The notes under the pieces: generated by a model
The model's database searches: none
Seen by the model: only the letters and a program-made list of their open reading frames with translations
Told to the model about the DNA's origin: nothing
Translations under genes and position numbers: made by a program
Assembly (NCBI RefSeq): GCF_002005425.1
Contig: NZ_CP019704.1
Coordinates: 1,570,001 to 1,634,000 of the forward strand
DNA length: 64,000 bases
Direction of reading: 5' to 3'
From: Polaribacter sp. BM10
Lineage (GTDB): Bacteria; Bacteroidota; Bacteroidia; Flavobacteriales; Flavobacteriaceae
Part shown: one piece after another, positions 1-6,520 of the stretch
How positions within the stretch are numbered: the first letter of the stretch is position 1
How the letters are laid out: each line of letters starts with the position of its first letter

Positions 1-1625
1 TAAAAGACAAACAACTTTTTGTGGCGCATACGCTATCAGAAATACAACCTAAAAACACTTTTGAAACGCTGTATGCAAAGCCTCTTAAAACTGTTTTAAA
101 TTTAAAGTATCAAGAAGATAAGAAACTTTTGCTTTTAATAGATATCAAATCAGAAGCAGTATCAACATTAAACAAAGTAATTTCTGTATTAGAAAAATAT
201 CCTAGCATACACAATAGTAACAACCTCAAAATTGTAATTTCTGGTAATAGACCCCCTTCAAACACCTACAACACCTACCCTTCTTATATTTATTTTGATT
301 GTCAAGAATTAGGTACAGAAGTATCAAAAAAAGCATGGGATAAAATAGGAATGGTGAGTTTAAGTTTTAAGCCTTTTTCTACATGGAACGGTAAAGGAAG
401 ATTAACGCACGATGATGCCACTAAAGTTAAAAACATCATAGCAAAAGCAAAGAAAACAAAAAAGCCTTTTCGTTTTTGGGCAAGTCCAGATTCTAAAAGA
501 GCCTGGAGAACTTTGGCTGATATGGGCGTAGACATCATTAATACAGACAAACCTTTTTTATGCGCCACTTACTTTAATACTCTACCAAATAGAGCTATTA
601 CCTCTACAACATTTTCTAAAGTATACCAGCCCTCTTACAGCGCAGATCAAAAAGATTTACCTGTAAAAAACATTATTTTATTAATAGGTGATGGCAATGG
701 TTTGGCTCAAATATCTGCCACAACTTTAGCAAATAATGGCAACTTGTCTTTAACACAACTAAAAAGTATTGGTTTTATAAAAACACAAGCTGCAGATGAT
801 TTTACAACAGATTCTGCTGCTGCAGGTACCGCGTTGGCTACGGGTATCAAAACAAATAATAGAGCCATTGGTACAGATCCTTTTAGAAAACCAATTCAGA
901 ATATTACAGAAATTTTAAGTAGTTTTAACTTTTCTACGGCCTGCATAACAACAGACAATATTATAGGGGCTACCCCGGCTTCTTTTTATGCACATGCTAT
1001 CGACAGGTCTGATGATGCTATCATTTCTAAGCACCTTATTAATAGCAAGCTAAACTTATTTATTGGTGGCGGCGGTGCTAATTTTAAAAACACCTCTTTA
1101 ACTACTAATTTTACCATTTTGCCTTCTTTAGAAAATTTAGAAAATACAACTGCAGATAAAGTAGGTGTATTTACATCTGTACATGGTTTAAAAACCATTA
1201 TTAATGGTAGAGGAAACCTACTTGCCAACGCAACAAAAAAAGGTTTAGATTTTTTACATAAAAAAAACAAACCCTTCTTTTTAATGATAGAAGCTGCCAA
1301 AATAGACCATGCAGGTCATGCAAATGATACCGCAGGTATTTTAGCTGAATCAATCGATTTTGACAAAGCCATTACAGAGGCTTTAAAGTTTGCAGATACT
1401 CACCCAGATACTTTGGTAATTATTACCGCAGACCACGAAACTTCGGGCTTTAGCATCCCGCAGGGTAATGTAAAAACACATGAAATAGAAGGTTATTTTG
1501 CTTCGTACGACCACACAGCTATTATGGTGCCTATTTTTGCTTATGGCCCGATGTCTTATGAATTTCAGGGAGTTTATGAAAACAACGAAGTGTTTCATAA
1601 AATTATGAAAATTCTAAAGAAATAG
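1..1625 (+). CDS. Alkaline phosphatase, 5' end outside window
   Basis: The reading frame is open from the first bases of the window (a GTG at 21 is only an internal codon), so this is the 3' part of a longer gene. Residues from about 212 onward of the visible part form an alkaline phosphatase domain: a metal-binding IGDGNG, the nucleophile motif TDSAAAGTA, IDHAGHAND and ADHETSG, all typical of PhoA-like phosphomonoesterases that use two zinc ions and one magnesium. The preceding ~190 residues, with LLLLIDIKSE and FRFWASPDSKRAWRTL, look like the second half of a PI-PLC/glycerophosphodiesterase-type TIM barrel, so the protein is probably a two-domain secreted or periplasmic phosphatase. A strong hairpin terminator follows the stop codon. 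The phosphatase call is firm; the N-terminal domain call is moderate because its start is missing. Confidence 0.9.
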   Translation, partial: KDKQLFVAHTLSEIQPKNTFETLYAKPLKTVLNLKYQEDKKLLLLIDIKSEAVSTLNKVISVLEKYPSIHNSNNLKIVISGNRPPSNTYNTYPSYIYFDCQELGTEVSKKAWDKIGMVSLSFKPFSTWNGKGRLTHDDATKVKNIIAKAKKTKKPFRFWASPDSKRAWRTLADMGVDIINTDKPFLCATYFNTLPNRAITSTTFSKVYQPSYSADQKDLPVKNIILLIGDGNGLAQISATTLANNGNLSLTQLKSIGFIKTQAADDFTTDSAAAGTALATGIKTNNRAIGTDPFRKPIQNITEILSSFNFSTACITTDNIIGATPASFYAHAIDRSDDAIISKHLINSKLNLFIGGGGANFKNTSLTTNFTILPSLENLENTTADKVGVFTSVHGLKTIINGRGNLLANATKKGLDFLHKKNKPFFLMIEAAKIDHAGHANDTAGILAESIDFDKAITEALKFADTHPDTLVIITADHETSGFSIPQGNVKTHEIEGYFASYDHTAIMVPIFAYGPMSYEFQGVYENNEVFHKIMKILKK

Positions 1626-1650
1626 TAGAAAAACTATCTATTTTTCAACT

Positions 1651-1682
1651 AAAAAACCCCAAACACTTGTTTGGGGTTTTTT
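1651..1682. terminator. Bidirectional intrinsic terminator
   Basis: A 7-bp GC-rich stem (CCCCAAA/TTTGGGG) with a 6-nt loop is flanked by six A on the left and six T on the right. It lies between the convergent phosphatase and luciferase-like genes, so it can terminate both transcripts. Confidence 0.9.
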
Positions 1683-1695
1683 ACTTATAATATCT

Positions 1696-2709
1696 TTAGG
1701 ATACTGCATTTAGTTCTTGCATTATTTCTGCAAACAGTTGGTACGATTTAATGCGGTCTTCTATATCATAAATATTGGTTACCGCAATCAATTCATCTGC
1801 TTGGGTTTCTTCTAAAAACATTTTTACTTGTGCTTTTACAGTGGCTTTGCTTCCTATAAAAGAATGCTTTAACATTTGATGTACTTGCGGATGCTCTAAA
1901 ATTTCTTGATGCTCTTCTGTAAAAGTAACAGGTGGTTTTACACCACTTCTTTTACCGGTAAGCAAGCCTACAATTAATTGTATTAAAGAGGTTGCAATGC
2001 GTTTGGCTTCTTCATCTGTATCTGCAATAATCACATTTACACCTGCCATTACATAGGGTTTATCTAAGGCATCCGAAGGCTGAAACTCTTCTCTATAAAT
2101 TTTTATAGCTGTTGCTAAATAGGTAGTTGCAAAATGACTTGCAAATGCATACGGCAAACCTTTTTTTGCTGCCAAATGTGCACTATCGGTACTAGAACCT
2201 AAAATATAAATAGGCACATCTACACCTTCTGCAACCGTTGCTCTTACAGCAGCAGTACTATTTTCTTTCGAAAAATATTGCTGAATTTTAGCTACTTCTC
2301 TCGGAAAATCTTGTGCGGCACTCATAAAATCTGAACGAATGGCTGCTGCTGTTGCCCTATCGGTTCCTGGTGCCCTACCCAAACCTAAATCGATTCTGTT
2401 AGGGTATAACGTTGCCAATGTACCAAATTGCTCTGCGACTATTAAAGGCGAATGATTGGGCAACATTATTCCGCCAGAACCAATGCGTAATCTGTTGGTT
2501 GCCTGTGCTGCGTGCCCAATTAAAATTGCTGTGGCACTAGACCCAATATGTTCTGAGTTGTGGTGTTCTGCCAACCAATATCTGGTATACCCGGCTTTTT
2601 CGGCACTTTTTGCTAGTGCTATAATATTGCGAAAGGTTTGTTGTAATGTATTATTTTGAGATACCAAAGCCAAATCTAGTATCGAGTATAAAGTGTTTTT
2701 AAATTTCAT
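1696..2709 (-). CDS. LLM-class flavin-dependent oxidoreductase (luciferase-like, MsnO8 type)
   Basis: Predicted FMN-dependent monooxygenase of the bacterial luciferase-like superfamily; the substrate cannot be read from sequence. The start is placed at the ATG giving MKFKNTLYSILDLALV, because the open frame's first 18 codons upstream have no family character, while family members begin with a short beta strand of this kind. Family features include AEHHNSEHIGSSATAILIGH near the N terminus, the LRIGSGGIMLPNHSPL strand-loop, GRIDLG-like NRIDLGLGRAPG, and ILGSSTDSAHLAAKKGLPYA. About 337 residues matches the usual 330-350. It is monocistronic, facing the phosphatase across a terminator. Confidence 0.87.
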   Translation of the reverse strand: MKFKNTLYSILDLALVSQNNTLQQTFRNIIALAKSAEKAGYTRYWLAEHHNSEHIGSSATAILIGHAAQATNRLRIGSGGIMLPNHSPLIVAEQFGTLATLYPNRIDLGLGRAPGTDRATAAAIRSDFMSAAQDFPREVAKIQQYFSKENSTAAVRATVAEGVDVPIYILGSSTDSAHLAAKKGLPYAFASHFATTYLATAIKIYREEFQPSDALDKPYVMAGVNVIIADTDEEAKRIATSLIQLIVGLLTGKRSGVKPPVTFTEEHQEILEHPQVHQMLKHSFIGSKATVKAQVKMFLEETQADELIAVTNIYDIEDRIKSYQLFAEIMQELNAVS

Positions 2710-2857
2710 AAAAGTATCAGAATCAATGTAAACGTGTGTTTCAAACTTTTTAAGGGACCACAAAGTTACGCAACCAATTTAGTTGTTTGCACTAAGGTTC
2801 TGTTAATTCTTACAATAGAACTATTGATACAATTGATAGGCTTACAACGCTAAAAGC

Positions 2858-3619
2858 TTAGCGTTTTTTACCTTTACTTTTTAGCTCTTTTATTTTTACG
2901 TAAATTAACTTTAAGCGGCCGTTTGCAGTGTCTCTTCGTTCTACTTCAAAGTTTGGTATCGACTGAATTAACGGTGTTAATTTTTGAAACCCATAATTTC
3001 TAGAATCAAAATTGGGTTGTTTCTTTTGCAACAAACCACCAACATCTCCTAAAAAGGCCCAACCATCATCATCGGCAACATCATCTATAGTATTGGCTAT
3101 AAATTTTATTTCTTTTGGGGTAATGGTATCGTACTTATTTTTGATAGTCGGTTTTGTAGTTGTTGTTTCTTGTTCGTTGTCTTCGTTTTCTTGCTTTAAG
3201 ATTTCGATATAAATAAACTTATCACAAGCTACAATAAACGGATTTGGTGTTTTCTTTTCTCCCAATCCGTACACTTTCATACCAGCTTCTCTTAAACGGG
3301 TTGCCAAACGTGTAAAATCGCTATCACTAGACACCAAACAGAAACCGTCTACTTTTTCTGAATATAAAATATCCATCGCATCGATAATCATGGCAGAATC
3401 TGTGGCATTTTTACCGGTAGTATAGCCATATTGCTGTATGGGTGTAATGGCATTTTCTAACAACATGTTTTTCCATTTAGACAAGTGTGGCTTGGTCCAA
3501 TCACCATAAATACGTTTAATTGTTGGGTTACCGTATTTGGCAATTTCTTCCATCATTTCTTTTACATACGCAGAGGGTATGTTGTCTCCGTCTATTAAAA
3601 CTGCTAGTTTTATGTCCAT
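2858..3619 (-). CDS. NYN (PIN-like) domain protein with C-terminal OST-HTH/LOTUS domain
   Basis: Residues 1-140 form a NYN domain of the PIN-like nuclease fold: AVLIDGDNIP at the N terminus supplies the first acidic cluster, then NATDSAMIIDAMDIL and LVSSDSDFTRLATRLREAG carry the remaining conserved aspartates. After a short charged linker, residues ~170-245 (DDGWAFLGDVGGLLQKKQP through SIPNFEVERR) match an OST-HTH/LOTUS winged-helix domain, a module that binds RNA, including G-rich or structured RNA, in other systems. The architecture resembles Limkain b1/MARF1-type proteins and suggests an RNA-processing or decay role. It stands alone, divergent from the PH-domain gene. Domain assignment is good; the RNA target and catalytic activity are unknown. 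Confidence 0.85.
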   Translation of the reverse strand: MDIKLAVLIDGDNIPSAYVKEMMEEIAKYGNPTIKRIYGDWTKPHLSKWKNMLLENAITPIQQYGYTTGKNATDSAMIIDAMDILYSEKVDGFCLVSSDSDFTRLATRLREAGMKVYGLGEKKTPNPFIVACDKFIYIEILKQENEDNEQETTTTKPTIKNKYDTITPKEIKFIANTIDDVADDDGWAFLGDVGGLLQKKQPNFDSRNYGFQKLTPLIQSIPNFEVERRDTANGRLKLIYVKIKELKSKGKKR

Positions 3620-3794
3620 TATATCTTGTTTATAGTTATAAAGATAGTGGGTTTCTTACAACTGTTAAAACTTAACCGCTTTTAAATTGCATTTTGTAGA
3701 TTTCTTTTCTCTTTTATTTTAAGATGAAAGTTTATTGGACTGCACATTTATAAAAGATAAGTTGTAACTTTCATTTTTAAAACAAAAAAACACT

Positions 3795-4172
3795 ATGGGA
3801 TTATTTAATAAAATACTAGGCAATGCTAGTGAGGTTTCTACTGAAAAATTAACAGAAAAATACCAACGCTTGTTAGTAGACAACGAGCATATAGAACTTG
3901 GTTTTAAATTGTTAAGAGATACGTTTATGTTTACCAACAAACGTTTAATTTTAATAGATGTGCAAGGTTTAACGGGTAGTAAAGTAGAATACAAATCGAT
4001 GCCCTATAAAAGTATTTCTCGGTTTTCTTTAGAAACCTCGGGTACTTTTGATTTGGATGCCGAATTAAAAATTTGGATTTCGAGCGAAAACATTCCTTCT
4101 GTAAGCAAAAAGTTTAACAAAAGTATCGATGTCTACGAGGTACAAAAGTACTTGGCTAGTAAAGTGATGTAG
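3795..4172 (+). CDS. Bacterial PH-domain protein (DUF1696/bPH type)
   Basis: A 125-residue cytosolic protein beginning MGLFNKILGNASEVS, a common start for this family. The core (ELGFKLLRDTFMFTNKRLILIDVQG, quoted here only in part as FMFTNKRLILIDVQ) has the FTNRRLI-like strand pair of bacterial PH domains, followed by KSMPYKSISRFSLETSG and a terminal helix around VYEVQKYLASK. The size equals the usual single-domain family length. No signal peptide or membrane segment is seen. Family members form oligomeric rings in structural studies, but the cellular function is not established. It converges on the small gene at 4262 across a long hairpin. Confidence 0.8.
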   Translation: MGLFNKILGNASEVSTEKLTEKYQRLLVDNEHIELGFKLLRDTFMFTNKRLILIDVQGLTGSKVEYKSMPYKSISRFSLETSGTFDLDAELKIWISSENIPSVSKKFNKSIDVYEVQKYLASKVM

Positions 4173-4218
4173 ATACTGTGCCTACAAAACCTTATTTTTT
4201 ACCTTTCACTACAATTTA

Positions 4219-4255
4219 GTAATACCTCGCCTTTAAAATAAAGGCGAGGTATTAC
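4219..4255. terminator. Long perfect hairpin between convergent genes
   Basis: A 16-bp perfect stem (GTAATACCTCGCCTTT against its complement) with a 5-nt loop AAAAT lies between the PH-domain stop and the stop of the small gene. It lacks a clean T tract on either side, so it may work as a bidirectional terminator or as a 3'-end stabilising structure. Confidence 0.65.
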
Positions 4256-4261
4256 CAATAA

Positions 4262-4405
4262 TTACTTTTTAGAATTCTTTGCGGCTGCACTTTGTGCTCT
4301 TGCTGCAAAACTCCCCTTAGTTACACCTCCAGATTTTGATGCTCCTGCAGTACTACTTTGAATTCTTGAAGCTGCTGCACTTGACATTGATTTTGATTTA
4401 CTCAT
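4262..4405 (-). CDS. 47-residue Ser/Ala/Lys-rich basic protein, seed-maturation-protein-like
   Basis: A short open frame begins with ATG at 4403-4405 and ends with TAA at 4262-4264. The product starts MSKSKSMSSAAASRIQSSTA and ends GSFAARAQSAAAKNSKK. It holds two copies of an Ala-rich motif, AAASRIQSS and FAARAQSAA, separated by a Gly-Lys turn (GGVTKG). It has no Cys, Trp or acidic residue and is strongly basic. The (A)xRIQSxxA pattern resembles the SMP (seed maturation protein) family of small stress-linked proteins; this is a recollection of the family motif, not a search result. Codon use is ordinary and the composition is too biased and orderly to be a shadow frame. It is divergent from the LytS/LytTR pair and probably controlled by it, since three regular repeats lie upstream. 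Confidence 0.75.
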   Translation of the reverse strand: MSKSKSMSSAAASRIQSSTAGASKSGGVTKGSFAARAQSAAAKNSKK

Positions 4406-4453
4406 AATAATTTATTTAAAGTTTTAAGAAGTACTTTACTTCCTTTTACACTT

Positions 4454-4461
4454 CAAAGATG
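4454..4461 (-). promoter_or_regulatory. Possible -7 box of the small basic protein gene
   Basis: Read on the minus strand the sequence is CATCTTTG, one mismatch from the Bacteroidota -7 consensus TAnnTTTG. It lies about 50 nt upstream of the ATG at 4405. No good -33 TTG is found at the expected distance, which would fit a promoter that needs an activator bound at the upstream repeats. Confidence 0.35.
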
Positions 4462-4487
4462 CATAAGATTATAGTTAATATTTCTTG

Positions 4488-4536
4488 TTTGTGACGAAGT
4501 ACTATTATTTGTGATAAAAGCTATCTTTTTTGTGAT
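4488..4536 (+). promoter_or_regulatory. Three direct repeats TTTGTGAY, likely LytTR operator
   Basis: TTTGTGAC at 4488-4495, TTTGTGAT at 4508-4515 and TTTGTGAT at 4529-4536 are spaced 20 and 21 bp, about two helical turns. LytTR-family regulators characteristically bind short direct repeats with a period of about 21 bp, and the gene pair just downstream encodes a LytTR regulator. The site lies between two divergent start codons (4405 minus, 4599 plus), so it could control both the small basic protein and the two-component operon. Confidence 0.6.
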
Positions 4537-4598
4537 TTCTAATTAAACTTCTACAAATATTAGTATTTTAGTTTTCCAAAAAATTGAAACACACCCTA

Positions 4599-5633
4599 AT
4601 GAAAAAGCTTTATGATAAGTTCTTAAATGAACTTGAATATCTTATGGATAATGCCCCTTTTTTCTTAATTATTTTAGCATTATTAATACTTCGTAACCTT
4701 TACAACTACATTATTAAAAGATATTATAAAAGTGAAAATACCGAATTAGAAAACTTAAATAACAAGTTACAAGAAGAAAAAAACTTAAACCAGCAAAAGC
4801 TTAAGAGCTATGAGCATTTAGAAAAAGAAAGTCTTACAAATAAAAATGAATTATTAAAAGTAAAACAAGAACTTACTGAAACGAAAAAGATTTATTTTGA
4901 AAGTTTAAACAAAAAAGAACAAGAAATAGCAAAACATAAAGAAACCAATACGCATCAAAAAAGAACGTATGAAAGATATGTTAATTTTAAAACAGTAGAA
5001 GCAAACAACACTAGATTGGGTGCACATTTTATTAAAAATGTTATTAGCCAGATATATGATGATATAGAGCAAACAGAAAAAAGTTACAAAACCTTTTTAG
5101 GCATTAGCTTTAGTGTTAAAAATACCAAAAGAAAAATACCCCCAATTAAGGCTTTAAAAAACATCTTTAAATTATTAGATTATAATGTTACTGCTTTACA
5201 CAAAGAAAACACTTCTTTAAAAGAAGAACTAGAACACATACACATGTTTTTAGACTTAATTAAATACTTAAAACCAAATACAAACATTCAGTTTAACAAT
5301 ACATTAAAAAGAGAGCAAAACAACACTATTAAAATTAAACCCACACTCTTTTTTCCGTTTGTAGAAAATGCATTAAAACATGGTAACTTAAATAATAAGC
5401 ATTCTTTTATTAGTATTATTTTAAAAGAAAACGAACACAAACAATTAAGCTATTGTTTGGTAAATAGTGCAGAGCAACGATTAAATTATACTACAGAAGT
5501 TACAACACCAACTAGCTTTGGTTTAAATGCCTTGCAACAATTGTTAAACGCTTATTACCCAAAAAGTAAATTAGAACATAAAGCACTACCTAACAACCAA
5601 TATCTATCTGAATTAACACTAAGCCTGCATTAA
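4599..5633 (+). CDS. LytS-type sensor histidine kinase
   Basis: Membrane-anchored kinase of about 344 residues. A TTG lies 15 nt upstream in frame, but ATG at 4599 (MKKLYDKF) is preferred. One hydrophobic helix spans about residues 19-40, followed by a long charged coiled coil to about residue 130 and no obvious extracellular sensor domain. The His_kinase region has LGAHFIKNVISQI with the phospho-accepting His near 143; the usual PHFLFN is altered to AHFIKN, but His and Asn are kept. The N-box FPFVENALKHGN (Asn near 257) and the G-box SFGLNALQQLL complete an ATPase domain. The stop codon abuts the response regulator's ATG, so the two are co-translated. The input is presumably cytoplasmic or within the membrane. 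Confidence 0.88.
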   Translation: MKKLYDKFLNELEYLMDNAPFFLIILALLILRNLYNYIIKRYYKSENTELENLNNKLQEEKNLNQQKLKSYEHLEKESLTNKNELLKVKQELTETKKIYFESLNKKEQEIAKHKETNTHQKRTYERYVNFKTVEANNTRLGAHFIKNVISQIYDDIEQTEKSYKTFLGISFSVKNTKRKIPPIKALKNIFKLLDYNVTALHKENTSLKEELEHIHMFLDLIKYLKPNTNIQFNNTLKREQNNTIKIKPTLFFPFVENALKHGNLNNKHSFISIILKENEHKQLSYCLVNSAEQRLNYTTEVTTPTSFGLNALQQLLNAYYPKSKLEHKALPNNQYLSELTLSLH

Positions 5634-6404
5634 ATGATACGTTATATTTTGGTGGATGACGACCCACAAACTTTAGAAAGAGTTCGAGAAAAAATTGATA
5701 TTATTGCTAAGGATTACGCCCTACAACACGTTAAAAGCTATGATAGTTCTAAAAAGGCTTTTGAAGATATAAACGAACATGATTTTGATTTGTTGATTGT
5801 AGATTTTTATATGCCTGTGTATAATGGTTTAGAATTGGCTAAAAAAGTAGCTACTCATAAAAAAGTTATCTTTTTAACCTCTACCATTAACAATGAGCAA
5901 AAAGTAATTAACCGTTTAGATATTTCTGGATACTTAAGCAAACCTTTTGAACTAGAAGAATTTGAAGCTATTTTAAAAGAGAAGATTCTTGGTAGAGTAA
6001 ACAACCAAAAAATCTATCAAAAAGGCGATTTGGTTATGCTAGCCATCTCTAAAAACAAAAATATTGGTATCTACCCAGAAGACATCTATTTTATTAGTTC
6101 TGCTTTAATAAGTTCTGGACATAAAGTAAAAGACAATAAAAAAGTAAAGGCAGAAAAACCACAAAGTAATCATGTACATTTTTATGGAAAAAATGATATA
6201 ATCGAATTTGAATCTATAAGAATAACGATTAATGATTTGGAATTAAATCTTTATAAGTTTGGTTTTAGAAAAATCAATCAAAGCACCTTAATTAATACCA
6301 ATTACATTAGAAATATAGACAGTCGTAACCTAGAATTATATTATTGTAAAACACCTTTTGAAATTAGTAATAAAGAAAAAACAAGGTTTTTAGAAAATAT
6401 TTAA
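5634..6404 (+). CDS. LytTR-family response regulator
   Basis: The receiver domain (residues 1-118) has the acidic pocket VDDD near the N terminus, the phospho-acceptor Asp57 in LLIVDFYMP, Thr/Ser near 82-84 and Lys103 in YLSKPF. The C-terminal domain (about 135-256) is LytTR: a strand around GIYPEDIYFISSA, then FYGKNDIIEFESIRITIN and FGFRKINQSTLINTNYIRNI, which matches the family's phiRxHRSxlVN-like strand. LytTR domains bind direct repeats in DNA, and three such repeats lie upstream of the partner kinase. The gene is the second of a two-gene operon, directly after the kinase. The receiver residues appear complete, so phosphorylation control is expected. Confidence 0.9.
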   Translation: MIRYILVDDDPQTLERVREKIDIIAKDYALQHVKSYDSSKKAFEDINEHDFDLLIVDFYMPVYNGLELAKKVATHKKVIFLTSTINNEQKVINRLDISGYLSKPFELEEFEAILKEKILGRVNNQKIYQKGDLVMLAISKNKNIGIYPEDIYFISSALISSGHKVKDNKKVKAEKPQSNHVHFYGKNDIIEFESIRITINDLELNLYKFGFRKINQSTLINTNYIRNIDSRNLELYYCKTPFEISNKEKTRFLENI

Positions 6405-6520
6405 TGCCACCATTAATTTTTAACAAGCTAGGGTAACAGGCTATAGATTTTATAAGAGACCTTTAATTTTAAAATAAAAAGATACTACCTTTAAAATAGA
6501 AAAAATATGTATTTATTTGT

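Noticed and set aside
2710-2763. N-terminal extension of the luciferase-like protein
   Set aside because: The 18 added residues have no family character, and the ATG at 2709 starts the first expected strand.
4584-4598. TTG start for the LytS-type kinase
   Set aside because: ATG at 4599 begins five codons later in the same frame and gives a normal N terminus; the TTG adds nothing conserved.
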